From: Alopecurus myosuroides
Lineage: Eukaryota > Streptophyta > Magnoliopsida > Poales > Poaceae
Length of the DNA: 64,000 nucleotides
Direction: 5' to 3'
Assembly: GCA_028641055.1 (NCBI GenBank)
Contig: CM054058.1
Location: 236,943,551 to 237,007,550 of the forward strand
Part shown: piece by piece, positions 21,926 to 31,736 of the stretch
Layout of the letters: each line of letters begins with the position of its first letter
Position numbering within the stretch: the stretch's first letter is position 1
Translations under genes and position numbers: made by a program
The notes under the pieces: model-generated
What the model saw: the letters and a program-made list of their open reading frames with translations, nothing else
What the model was told of the DNA's origin: nothing
Database searches by the model: none

Positions 21926-22507
21926 TCAGCCCCGCTCCGGCATGCTCGCCGACGATCTCCGGTGCCTGAACGCCTTCATCGGGCTCGGGAAGTGCCAGCC
22001 CCAGCGCGCCTTCGCCGCCGCCGCCTTCGCCGCGACCACCTTCGCCTCCACGGCCGTCGCGGAAACCGAGCTGGACCTCGCCAGCCCCAGCCGCTCCTCC
22101 TCGTCCTCCTCCTCCGCCTCCGCGCTCGCCTCCTTCACCGAGGCCTTCCAGAACAGCGTCCACCCCCAAACCTTCGCCTTTCGCCTCCCGCCGACGCTAC
22201 CAGCGGCGGCGACGGAGGCCAGCGCGGCGGAGGAGGACGCGGCGACGGACCGCGACCGGGCGATTCGGTGCTCCCGCTCGATGAGGCTGTGGACGCGGCC
22301 GACGGCGTCGCCGGACGCCGAGGACGAGGAGGACGGGGAGGCGCACGTGCAGGGGCAGGGCCGCACGCGCGCGCAGTTGGGGCAGAGGCGGAGCAGCCGG
22401 TCGCGGAGGCAGTACGGGCACACCCCGCCGCCGGATCTCGCCGCGGGGTGCTTCCTGCACCGCCACTCGTCCCCGCCGCCGGCCACCGCTGGCTTCTCCG
22501 CCTTCAT
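21926..22507 (-). CDS. Host gene: 193-residue Cys-rich N-terminus, Ala/Ser-rich protein of unknown function
   Basis: This intact single-exon ORF has its start at 22507, where the residues begin MKAEKPAVAGGG. The frame extends upstream to 22663, but that part reads as 5-prime UTR (CT-rich tract, no homology). The N-terminus carries WRCRKHP...GVCPYCLRDRLLRLCPNC and CPCTC, eight cysteines in about 45 residues. Plant proteins with a KHP...GVCP.CLR.RL..LC start form a known, poorly characterised group, and OCTOPUS/DUF740 proteins have a related opening; a zinc-binding role is only inference. The middle is Ser/Ala-rich, an acidic stretch (EAEEEDEEE) follows, and the basic C-terminus ends near FRHRRSSASMPERG. 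GC-rich codon use is typical of grass genes. No transposon feature was found in it. Confidence 0.75.
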   Translation of the reverse strand: MKAEKPAVAGGGDEWRCRKHPAARSGGGVCPYCLRDRLLRLCPNCARVRPCPCTCASPSSSSSASGDAVGRVHSLIEREHRIARSRSVAASSSAALASVAAAGSVGGRRKAKVWGWTLFWKASVKEASAEAEEEDEEERLGLARSSSVSATAVEAKVVAAKAAAAKARWGWHFPSPMKAFRHRRSSASMPERG

Positions 22508-22527
22508 CTCCCCTGCAGCGGTTGCTC

Positions 22528-22546
22528 CCTCTCTCTCTCTCTTTCT
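22528..22546 (-). repeat. CT/GA microsatellite in the 5-prime UTR of the host gene
   Basis: The CCTCTCTCTCTCTCTTTCT tract lies about 20-40 bases before the start codon (GA-rich on the sense strand). Such tracts are common in plant core promoters and leaders. Confidence 0.7.
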
Positions 22547-22643
22547 TGCGAGCGTTTCTTGATGAATGAATGAGTGATGGGAGGGAAACGGTACGAACTC
22601 ACAGCGTCGCTGCAGAAAGGATGAGAGGGGGCGCGCCGGAGCG

Positions 22644-22684
22644 TAATAAAGGAGCCACACCACACCACACCGGCGGGGCGGGGC
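22644..22684 (-). promoter_or_regulatory. Possible core promoter of the host gene
   Basis: On the minus strand a CTTTATTA TATA-like word (22644-22651) lies about 140 bases upstream of the start codon. A GC-box-like CCCCGCCCCGCC lies just upstream near 22675-22685, after a CCACA-type repeat (22658-22670). The assignment is positional only. Confidence 0.35.
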
Positions 22685-23345
22685 TTAACGGCGTGTGGTT
22701 TTGCGGGTACGGGGAGAAGGCGCGTAGTTTGCGGTTATTCACGGGGATGCCATCGGTACAGCTGGGCAGCGGTTGCCGCGGGATCTTCTGTGCGCGGCTG
22801 AGGAGCGACGGCAGGGCAAAAAACGAAAATCGTTCTCGTCCGGAATGTGAGCAACAGCAACAGACAGGTTCGCTGGTTGCAGAGGATCCCGTGAGGTGTT
22901 GCATGATAAGGCTGCCCCCGCACGTGCGGGGAGGAATGAAGCCGTGCTAGGGTCAGTTGCATGGGGCCCATTTGTCGGTTCAGGACGATGTGACCGAGAC
23001 GGCTGTTCCTTTCTTTCCCTTTCGCTTAATTAACTAGGCTGTCCGTGTGGATTGCGGCAGATCGGTAGCCATTACCAACCGGTTACAGTCTCGCAGATCT
23101 GATTCCTAGTCGTCGTATCGTAGCGTAGGTACCGTATCTATGTACCGTATTTTACACGCTCGCTAGTACGTACTCCGCGCATCGACGTTATGGTCCATGG
23201 GCGCACGTGTGGTTGACAAGTAGCGTCCTTGTTGTTGTCTCAGATTCGGGCACCCGGCGCCGAAGTCAAAACAATTAGGCGTGACTTAATGTATGTAGTC
23301 AGCGAGACACCGGAAAAAGGAATATACGCACGTTCTTACCCGAGT
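22685..23345. other. Upstream flank of the host gene, nothing recognised
   Basis: It holds no coding similarity on either strand and no TIR or LTR ends. Presumed 5-prime regulatory flank up to the Mutator-like element. Confidence 0.4.
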
Positions 23346-23597
23346 TTCGACATAGAGATAAATACACCACGGGTCCTAAAAGTTGTTCAATATATGTAAA
23401 CTGGTCACAGTTCTTATAACAGGCGGTCCCAGAAGTTGCTACCAGGTGCAAATTAGTCCCTAACAAGTTCTGGTGCTGACATGTGGCAAAATAATTTTGT
23501 GGAAACACCCCTACCAATTTTTCGTATAGTAGACAACTTTACATGTCCTAATGACGTGGGTCCCGCATGACAGTGTGGACGGAAAATTAGAAAATGG

Positions 23598-23664
23598 GTT
23601 GCAGGCGCCGGGGATCGATCCAGCGCCCTCTCGCTCGATCTAGGACACACTGCCACTGCAGCTC
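23598..23664 (-). repeat. tRNA-like module, left arm, outer
   Basis: The minus strand shows a D-arm/A-box-like GAGCTGCAGTGGCAGTG and a T-arm/B-box-like GGATCGATCCC followed by CGGCGCCTGCA. It mirrors 24435-24511. Length and order resemble a tRNA, but no clean acceptor stem is visible, so I do not call a tRNA gene. Confidence 0.6.
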
Positions 23665-23762
23665 GTAACCTTTTGTGCCAAACACATAGACTGACATTAT
23701 TTATATAGATATAAACAGGAAGTCTGACAAATGTCAGTTAGGACATAAAAAAGCGAATTAAT

Positions 23763-23850
23763 TTGCGGGGGCTGGGTTCGAACCTACAACCTCAAATCTC
23801 GAGCGCATGCACGAATGTGGAAACAACCGATCCATACATCCTTTTATGTT
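23763..23850 (-). repeat. tRNA-like module, left arm, inner
   Basis: The minus strand contains GGTTCGAACCC, a perfect Pol III B-box/T-arm word, preceded by CGCTCGAG. It is the inverted partner of 24267-24335. The A-box half has diverged. Confidence 0.5.
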
Positions 23851-24266
23851 GTATCCTCCATTGACGTATTTTTAGATACATATTGTTTATCACGTTAGTT
23901 CAGATTGTCTCACACAAATAACCTGTGTTATTTTAAATGCAGCGAGTATAATTATATATATATAAACTTAATTTTTTTATTCTGTCTAACTATATTTTTG
24001 GTTTTTATTTAAAAATTAACAAGTTTAACGCTTGTACACGCATATGTGTGCTACTGACAATATAAATATAAAATATGACAAATTATAAAGTTTGACGGGT
24101 CATATTAGTATTCAGAAGTATTTTAGGAAGTAGAACATAAATTTGATATTGATATAACCCTGCTATGATAATTATATTACTTAAACTTTATATTAGTTTA
24201 TTTGTTAACCTATTTGTGTATATCAGTATAAAAGCCTTTATTCTATTGGTTTTGCACAAATGCTTC

Positions 24267-24335
24267 TGAGTTGCATTGGCAGAGTGCTCCCGCTCGAGCC
24301 AAAGAGCGTGCAGTTTCGAACCCCATCGCTGCAAA
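24267..24335 (+). repeat. tRNA-like module, right arm, inner
   Basis: TTGCATTGGCAGAGTGC (A-box-like) is followed, with tRNA-like spacing, by CAGTTTCGAACCCC (B-box/T-arm-like) and ATCGCTGCA. It reads outward toward the right terminus. Confidence 0.6.
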
Positions 24336-24434
24336 ATAAAGTTAGCTTTTTTCTGTTTCGACTGACATGCGGGACACACCTCTATTTGTCAGTCTTCTTG
24401 TTTATATCAGTATATAAAACGTTAGTCTATATGT

Positions 24435-24511
24435 GAGCTGCAGTGGCAGCGTGTCCTTGTGCGAGTCCTTTTACGAGCGAGAGGTCCCGGGATCGATCCC
24501 AGCACCTGCAA
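24435..24511 (+). repeat. tRNA-like module, right arm, outer
   Basis: GAGCTGCAGTGGCAGCG (A-box-like) and GGTCCCGGGATCGATCCC (T-arm-like stem and loop), then AGCACCTGCA. It is the partner of 23598-23664. The second tRNA-like block in the arm begins about 100 bases after the end of the first. Confidence 0.6.
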
Positions 24512-24516
24512 TAATT

Positions 24517-24892
24517 TGCTCGTTTTTCTGTCCCGACTGACATGTGGGACTCACGTCCGTCAGCACGTGAAGTTGTATGTGCTATATAAAAAATTGCTAG
24601 GGGTGTTTTCGCAAAAAATTTATGTCACGTGTCAGCGCCTGAGTCTATTTGGGACTAATTTGCACCTAGTAGCAACTTTTAGGACCACATGTCCCCAGTT
24701 TATTGCTCGTTTTTCTGTCCCGACTGACATGTGGGACCCACGTCCATCAGCACATGTGAAGTTGTATGTGCTATATAAAAAATTGCTAGGGGTGTTTTCG
24801 CAAAAAGTTTATGCCACGTGTCAGCACCTGAGTCTATTTGGGACTAATTTGCACCTAGTAGCAACTTTTAGGACCACCTGGCCCCAGCTTAT
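24517..24892. repeat. Tandem duplication of about 187 bp in the right MULE arm
   Basis: Copies at 24517-24703 and 24704-24892 both begin TGCTCGTTTTTCTGTCCCGA and end in the AGGACCAC(A/C)TG(T/G)CCCCAG region. The left arm has a single copy of the matching sequence (inverted), so the duplication arose in the right arm. Confidence 0.88.
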
Positions 24893-24945
24893 AAGAATCG
24901 GGACCAGTTTTCACATCCTGGACAACTTCTGGGACTCGTGGTGTA

Positions 24946-25068
24946 CTCCCTCCGTTCCAAATTACTTGACTTCCATTTGTGCAAACATAGATGTATGTAG
25001 ACACGTTTTATTGTATACATACATTCATATTTGGACAAATGTAAGTCAACTATTTTGGAACGGGGGAG
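24946..25068. mobile_element. Stowaway (Tc1/mariner) MITE, 123 bp
   Basis: The termini are CTCCCTCCGTTCC and its complement GGAACGGGGGAG, with TA target duplication at 24944-24945 and 25069-25070. It lies inside the right MULE arm about 10 bases from its end, so it inserted after the MULE. This is a very common Triticeae MITE type with no coding capacity. Confidence 0.93.
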
Positions 25069-25154
25069 TATTTATCTCTTCGACATAACATTTGGGCCGT
25101 ACAAAAAAGTCTTGCCACAGCATTTTGGCTAGCCAACATGGTCTGTTCCTTTTA

Positions 25155-25519
25155 GGGCATCCACAGTGTGTGCCAAATTTGGGTGCCAAATACCATATTT
25201 GGCTTTTGGCATCGGTTCCCTACATTGTAGAGGTGCCAAATCTCGGTGCCAAAGCCAAATAATTTGGCGTAGGAGCAACTAGAAGATCCAATGCCAAATT
25301 CTTTTAAGTGAATAAAATATTAGGATGGAGGAGTGAGACTAGAGAGAGTGTGTGCAGCCCAAAATATTTTATTCTTACTTTATACATGATGGACCCCACA
25401 ATAAAGGAATTTGGCATTTGGCATTAGCTATGACACATTGTAGATAACATAGCAAGTTTAGCTCTAATGCCAAATAAATCTATGTGGCAAATTTGGCTTT
25501 GACAACACTGTGGATGCTC
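25155..25519. mobile_element. Tourist-like (PIF/Harbinger) MITE, 365 bp
   Basis: The inverted termini are GGGCATCCACAGTGT at 25155 and the complement of GAGCATCCACAGTGT ending at 25519, with subterminal GCCAAATTTGG-type words. The target duplication is TTA (25152-25154 and 25520-25522). It is AT-rich with no ORF. Confidence 0.85.
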
Positions 25520-25522
25520 TTA

Positions 25523-26020
25523 GTACTCCCAAGATAGGGCTGTGCGCAATGAACCAATCGTTTTCGTCCATAATTCAAAGCTGTTCACAGTCACTCAAAA
25601 AAAAAACGGAGCTCCATATTCCGGAACTCAACTAGGAACCAAACAACCGGATGAAGGACGAGCACAGTGTAATCACGGAACAAAGCCGGAGATATACATG
25701 CAGTGAAGCCGAACCTTTCGTTCTCAACTCGCCTATCCACGCGCGCGCTCTTCATTATTTGGATCTTTGCTCCCGAAAACCACCAAACCGTGCTGAAAGA
25801 GACCAGTGCCAAACCTTATTCCTACTGCAACTGCAGTCCATCAGTTCATCACAGTAAAGTGCTAACTCAATGATGATCAGGATACGTACAGTTTAAAAAT
25901 GTGTCGGCAGAACTAACTGAGAGATCACCCAAACAAAAAAAATCCTCTATATGATATGATATGATGTCTTAAGAGAGGATTTGGCGCTTTGCTAAGCATA
26001 CCAAGTCTGTCCCATCTCTA
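25523..26020. other. Intergenic, nothing recognised
   Basis: Non-coding on both strands by inspection. Short ORFs at 25591-25857 overlap on opposite strands with no recognisable domain. Confidence 0.4.
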
Positions 26021-26028
26021 TCGTAAAT

Positions 26029-26502
26029 CCGGATGGCACCCACCGGGTTCGGGGCCGGGTCGGCGCCCCCCATACCCGCCCCATTTAACTTGTCGGGTCT
26101 CATTTCTTACCAGACACATGACCCGGTCGGGTTTGGGGCCCCAACGGGTACCCATTTAAGGAGCAACACCGACACATGTGGGGAATAAAACAATGGAATA
26201 TTGGGATGATGTTGGTAGGAATAGACACGTGTGTATGCGTGTTGTCTCTGGGACTCCAGATTCCAACGCGTTCATGTGATGTGTGAAGTTTGTGGTCCAT
26301 AACTCGTGGACGTGTGGTTAGGCATAGGATTATTCGGAATATGATTAGCACTTAGAGCGGGTCTGCGGGTATGCGGGTACGGGTTTGTCACCCCCATAAC
26401 CGCCCCATTAGACCTAGCGGGTCGAACATTTTATCAAACCCTCCCTATTTAAGGCGGGTACACATCGGGTTTGCGGGTTTCGGGGCCCGTTGCCATCTGT
26501 AG
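26029..26502. mobile_element. Probable hAT-type MITE with GATGGCA termini
   Basis: The left end CCGGATGGCACCCACCGGG and right end ...CGGGGCCCGTTGCCATCTGTAG are imperfect inverted repeats, with CGGGT-rich subterminal sequence on both sides. Flanking 8-mers TCGTAAAT (26021-26028) and TCGTAAAA (26503-26510) match at seven of eight positions, as expected for a hAT duplication. No ORF of note. Confidence 0.55.
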
Positions 26503-26510
26503 TCGTAAAA

Positions 26511-26834
26511 CAAGCATCAACTGCCGCGTAACATTCCGCACGAGCCAACGGACCAATCGCTACGAGGCAGGAAAGGCGCTAGGCACGTAGACACACGTGG
26601 TTAGACACCAGCGCTTGGTCCCTGGACTGACGCAGTATCATTCAACGGGTGCGGCACGGACCCCTAATCATCAGCAGGTAGGAGTATGTACGTGCACGGC
26701 TGCACCACACGGGCACATGGCTGGTGGCGCACCGTCCAACCGCGCGGTCGGCGTCATATATCCCCGCGACGGCGATGGGGGATCGACTAGTCCGAGTCCC
26801 GGTCCCCTTCGCGCATGCCTGCTACTTAGCGGAC
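26511..26834. other. Short intergenic stretch, nothing recognised
   Basis: It is GC-rich, and overlapping ORFs carry no known domain. It lies between the hAT-type MITE and the AP2-carrying TIR element. Confidence 0.4.
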
Positions 26835-27071
26835 GAGCATCTCCAACAAACCAGGGAAATTAAGGGCGCGCGAAAACCCGCTATTTTAGCGCGCTGCGGA
26901 GCATTTCGCGTGGGTTTTTTTTTTCGTGCGTGGAAAAGCGGCAACGCGCGCGCTCTATATAGGGCACCGCTTCTAACAGCATGAGCAGCTACACGCCACG
27001 CAACCACTTCTTGTCTCTCCCGCTCTCGCCAGGAAACTTCATCCCCTCTCTCCCCGCGCTCCGCCGCTGTC

Positions 27072-27623
27072 ATGCCTCCACGTTGCCGAAGCTCCTCCGG
27101 CTACCTCGGCGTCTGCGTCCGCCCGTCGACACCTTCTCCTTGGATATCCGCTCCGGAGACGAGCGGATTTCGCTCGGGACATTCGAGACCGCGTATGAGG
27201 CGCGGGCAGCCTCGACGTGGTGGCGTACCGGCCCGGCCGCCCGCGCCGGTAAATGAACTTCCAGGATGCCTCCGACGCGTAGCAGGCGCAAGATATGGCC
27301 CCTCCTCCGTGCCTGGTCACCTCCGAAGATCGCCGCCTCCACCACCAAGTGGTGACCTGTCTCCTCATCCCGGAGTCGGACGAGCACGCCATGGCGCATG
27401 GCGTGCGCGCTTCCCGCAAGTCGTCGCCACCGAGAAGGAGTTATGTTCGACCAGGGCGGCCGAGCAGGCGGAGAGGAGGGTTGAGTTCACGAAGCTGTTG
27501 GCCGACAAGCGGGCACGCAAGGCCGCGGCGGAGGAACACCTCTACGGCCAGACCACCTGGGACGACGAAGATCTCAGGTGGGATGATCCGACGACGCGGC
27601 TCCAACGACGCGAAGTAGATTAG
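27072..27623 (+). pseudogene. AP2/ERF-like gene remnant inside the TIR element
   Basis: The frame from 27072 opens MPPRCRSSSGYLGVCVRPS, where AP2 domains have SSGYRGVR.RP. After a frameshift near 27127 the adjacent frame continues TFSLDIRSGDERISLGTFETAYEARAAS, matching the second half of the AP2 fold (..A.IR....R..LGTF.TA.EAA.AYD). A stop at 27254-27256 and MNFQD with further stops follow. The C-terminal part (QAQDMAPPP) resembles proteins I recall as numerous in wheat. The Arg of GYRGVR is Leu, and the YD after EAARA is lost. A DNA-binding role would apply only to intact relatives. Confidence 0.65.
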
Positions 27624-27813
27624 GTTTCGTACTATGAACTAGATGAACTTTTATTTTCAATCTAATTTTTATCTCTAGTTTGATCTTCTTTTTAGTAAAT
27701 TTGTGATCGTGCATAAGAAAAAGTGTTTGCGACGCGCTATTTAGGGCGCCTGGAAAAGCTCACACTACACGTGTTAAATTCTCGAGCCTGTGGAAAAGCA
27801 ATCCCTCCTCCGC

Positions 27814-29369
27814 CGATACGTCTCAAACGTATGTATAATTTTTTATTCTCCATGCTTATTTTCTTTATATTATATAATTTTTATTCTTCATACTTGTTTT
27901 CTTTATGTTATTGCATGTTTTCTATATGCTTTTCTTATTTTTCCGGATGATTTCATGGACCAACCTATTAACAAGTTGCCCAAAGCGAGTTTCTGTTTTC
28001 TCCTATTTTTGTATTTCAGAAGAGGTCTAAAGGAAATATTCGCCAAATGTCCTGAAAATTTGCGGGATTTATTTTTTACCCGGAACGAAGACGGAGTCCA
28101 AAGGAGAGCCGGAGAGGAGCCAAGGGGTGGACCCTAGGCCGCGCCTATTGGCTCCCGCACCACCTCGGGCACTGCCTCACACCGTCTCTTTGCCTATAAA
28201 ATCACTAACCCTAAAAACGTCAGGGATAGAGAAATTTTCCATGAAACAGATACAGAGGTGCCGTCACCTCGAAAGTCCAATCTAGGACTTTTAGAGTTTT
28301 GCTCTGGCAGCCTGCCGGAGAGGGGGGTCGTCACCGGAGGCCTCTGCATCGTCATGATCGCCTCCGAACAGATGTGTGAGTAGTTCATCTCGGGGATAGG
28401 GGTCCATAGCAGTAGCTAGATGGTGTTCTTTCTCCCTTGTGCCTCCATGTTTAGATCTTGTGAGCTGACAAACATGATCAAGATCGTTGTTATGTAATTG
28501 CTACATGTTGTGTTTGCTGGGATCCGATGAACCAAGAAATTATGATCATATTGTTCATGTTTTTTTGTGTGCTTCACTTATATCTTTAGAGGGTTCTAAT
28601 CTTGTCTTGCAAGCTCTTCGGTGTGTATGATTGCCTTCGACAAGTTATTGTATGCACTTCCAAAAAATGGTTTATATAATAGATAGTGGGGGCATGCCTC
28701 CTTTTCATCCGTGCTCGAGTAACAAAAACGTGTAAGTTGGAGCATGTGATGTTGCCACTAGGGAGAAAACATCGGTGTTTTTGTCTGTGGATGGGAATTA
28801 TTACTAATGTATTGTTCTTAATGCATTTTTCTGTTGTACACAAGCAATCACTTCTTTGTTACAACTACCAGCTAGATTTGATGGATTTCTGTTTTAAGGT
28901 GGACTTTTAGAAATAGATGATGTCGGATGGCGGTCTATTTACCTTAATATAATGCCCATAATGTTAGAATCTGTGAACTTATTTTATCATAATAGTATCG
29001 TCATACACTCATGATTTTTCAATAGCCCAGGTATAATTTGTTCACACAGCATGTTTATTATTTTATGTAGAGACACCACTAGTGGAACTATGTCCCCGGT
29101 CCTATTTTTCTCATTGTTTACAACCTCGTTTACTTTCTTTCATCATCTTTTGCTCTCTATTCCGTTTTTATTTAATATTCTTCAACCATTCGATACAACT
29201 AATTCTCTAATTTTCAGGAAGACGTGAAGATTGACAACCTTCTCGAAAAATTGGGAGCAAGAGAGGGCTTGTGTTTGTGTGCTGGTCCACGCTTGGTCAA
29301 TAAAGTTAAATGGCGTCGTTGATACAAACAACATACTGAAAGAATTCGAAGTCCTACTGGATTGATCAC
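27814..29369 (+). repeat. Older Gypsy-type LTR (plus strand), interrupted near its 3-prime end
   Basis: It starts (C)GATACGTCTCAAACGTATG, one base off the standard TGATACGTCTCCAACGTATC start of Triticeae Sabrina/Fatima-like LTRs. Familiar landmarks are ACCAACCTATTAACAAG, a TATAAAA near 28195, GATGTGTGAGTAGTTCATCTC, GAAGACGTGAAGATTGACAACC and CTACTGGATTGATCAC. After the nested element it continues at 50085 to about 50157. No internal domain follows, so it is a solo or truncated LTR. A target duplication was not identified. Confidence 0.72.
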
Positions 29370-30783
29370 TCATGTCTACGCATGCTTCTATTCTTGTAGA
29401 CAGTGTTGGGCCTCCAAGTGCAGAGATTTGTAAAACAACAGCAAGTTTCACTTAAGTGGATCACCCAAGGTTTATCGAACTTGGGGAGGTAGAGATCAAA
29501 GGTATCCCTCTCAAGAAACCCTGCAATTACGACACAAGAAGTCTTTTGTGTCCCCAAAACACCTAATACAATTGTCAGTTGTATAGGTGCACTAGTTTGG
29601 CGAAGAGAGAGTGAAATACAAGTAATATGAAATAAGTGATAGTAGCAATCTTAAATAAAAATGACAGCAAGCAAACATGTAGCAGAACTGATTGTAAACG
29701 GTCTTTCAATGCTTAGAAGCACGGCCTAGGGATCCTGCTTTCACTAGTGAACACTCTCAACAATGATAACATGATTGAATGCATAAATATCTCTCTTCAC
29801 TACACTACTCCGAACCACTCTCCGGTCGAATAAGAAACACCAATTGATTGCGTAGGTCTGAAACAACACTCCTCAAAGTCGCATTCCCATGTCTAGTTAA
29901 CCTCACGTTGTCACTATGAGCGCCCTAGAAGGTACTACACAAATACCACAATTTCATAGGGTCATCCAACACAAGATATAAATATCATGCTAAACCACAC
30001 GAAGCACACACTGTCACCTTTACACCATGATCAAAGTGTTTAAGGAGATCTCATAACAAAACCACTTGAGTAGCATAATTTATGAAGAGAAACATCTACT
30101 TATTCAACTAGATTACAAAGCTCATGATCACATAAAGATCATATCATGGGAGAGAGGGATGAAACACATAGCTACAGGTAGAGCCCTCGACCCCAGGGGA
30201 GAACTACTCTCTCCTCATCATAGGAGACAACAACAGCGATGAAGATGGTGGTTGAGTCGATGGAGATGGCTCCGAGGGCACTTCCCCGTCCCGGCAGGGT
30301 GCCGGAACAGAGATTTATGTCCCCCGAAACTTGTCGGTGGCAGCGGCGGAGCTACAGAACTTTTCGTGGAAGAAGGCCGATATCTTTAGGGTTTATGCAT
30401 CGGGGGGCATATATAGGAAAAAGGGCGATGTCGGTGGGCGCCCGAGGGTCCCACACCACCCCCAGGCACGGCCAGGGGTCCATCCGTGCCCAGGCATGGT
30501 GTGGGGGCTCCGGGGCCCCCTCCGGGTTTCTTCGGAACTCCGTGGAATCTTCGGGAATTCTAAGACTTCCGGGCTTCGAATTTTCCAATTCTGAGGATAT
30601 TTCCAGAACAACGTTTCTGAAACTAAAAACAACAGAAAACAGGAACTGACTCTGTGACATCTTGTCAATAGGTTAGTCCCGGGAAATCGATAAAAATGAC
30701 ATAAAGTATAAGGAAAACATGTAGCATATGGCGTGAAAACAACATGGAACATCAGAAATTATGGATACGTTTATGACATATCA
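29370..30783 (-). repeat. 3-prime LTR of the Sabrina/Athila-like element
   Basis: On the minus strand it starts TGATATGTCATAAACG (30783) and ends ACATGA (29370). A TATA-like word (complement of catatatagg) lies near 30406-30418, followed by AACCCTAAAGATATCGG. Confidence 0.9.
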
Positions 30784-31736
30784 ACATCTCCAAGCTTAAT
30801 TCCTACTCGTCCTCGAATAGGTAAACGATAAAAACACATAATTTCTGAGGTGACATGCTGCCAACATAAACTTGATCATCATAGTAATGTAAAGCATGTA
30901 AACTATGATGGAATGAATAAATGTTGTGGTTTATAGTTGATATCAAAGAGTAATGTATAAACCATTGGGAGAAACAAAGTAAAATCTTTCAATGAATCAA
31001 TACTAAAAGACAATCCAGTGTGCAAAGTATATTAAAGATGATTTAAGCTTCAAGAACAACAATATAATTATCCAAGGCATCAAACTCTCACAACAACTCC
31101 TGTTAGGATCAAGTCAAGTGACAACAATATGCACATAGGAAAATCATTCAAATAAATGTGCACTTAAAACAAGAAAGCATTTTGTATTGGTTCCTGGCAC
31201 CAGGATGTTATGGCTAAAAGAACATTATGGGGAGTTTGGATGGTCACTGGAAGAAAGTCTCACACAACTGAAAGTGATCATTAGACAAGAGGAAGTTTTA
31301 TAATCGAAGTTATGCAAGGAGTAGTGATTTCCACACAACGGATGCACATAGAGCTATAAGTGTATGAAACCTCTCCAATGGAACTAGTGGGGGTGCATCC
31401 AACCTGTTTGCTCCCGAAGGCCTAGAGCTCTTTTGAGGAGTCTCATCATTGGAATATACAAGCCAAGTTCTATAATGTAAGTTCCCCACATAGTTATGCA
31501 AGTCATAGTATGAAAACTCTCTCCAAACTGAAGTAATGATGCTAAACAAGCACAAGTGTGGAATAAATGATAGTAGTGCTGTCCACCCTCTCTTTATTTT
31601 CTCTCTTTTTGCCTCTTTATTTTTTTTTCTCTTTGGGCCTTTTCTCTTTTTTATTTTATTTTTTTGATATATAACCTCACTGGTAGGGGCAACACTCTAT
31701 TTTACAATGAATCGTCACACTTTTAGTACTCATAAC
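30784..31736 (-). other. Internal non-coding region of the Sabrina/Athila-like element, 3-prime part
   Basis: It is AT-rich and lacks gag-pol. It contains T-rich tracts near 31600-31670 and ends at ATAAC (31732-31736), the target duplication of Copia-2. No gene seen. Confidence 0.7.

Larger units (their letters stand above)
23355..25078. mobile_element. Mutator-like (MULE) non-autonomous element with long TIRs and tRNA-like modules
   Basis: A perfect 9-bp target duplication TTCGACATA (23346-23354 and 25079-25087) flanks termini that both read GAGATAAATAC inward, which identifies the Mutator superfamily. The arms are long inverted repeats: left about 23355-23850, right about 24235-25078. The right arm is lengthened by a 187-bp tandem duplication and a 123-bp Stowaway. 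The centre (23850-24235) is AT-rich and non-coding. No transposase is present. Each arm carries two tRNA-like segments. Confidence 0.88.

Noticed and set aside
21900..22573. Two plus-strand ORFs of 220 and 222 residues
   Set aside because: They are antisense frames opened by the high GC content of the minus-strand host gene, which alone has a recognisable Cys-rich start.
23598..24511. Functional tRNA genes in the MULE arms
   Set aside because: A- and B-box-like words are present, but no clean acceptor or anticodon stems can be drawn.
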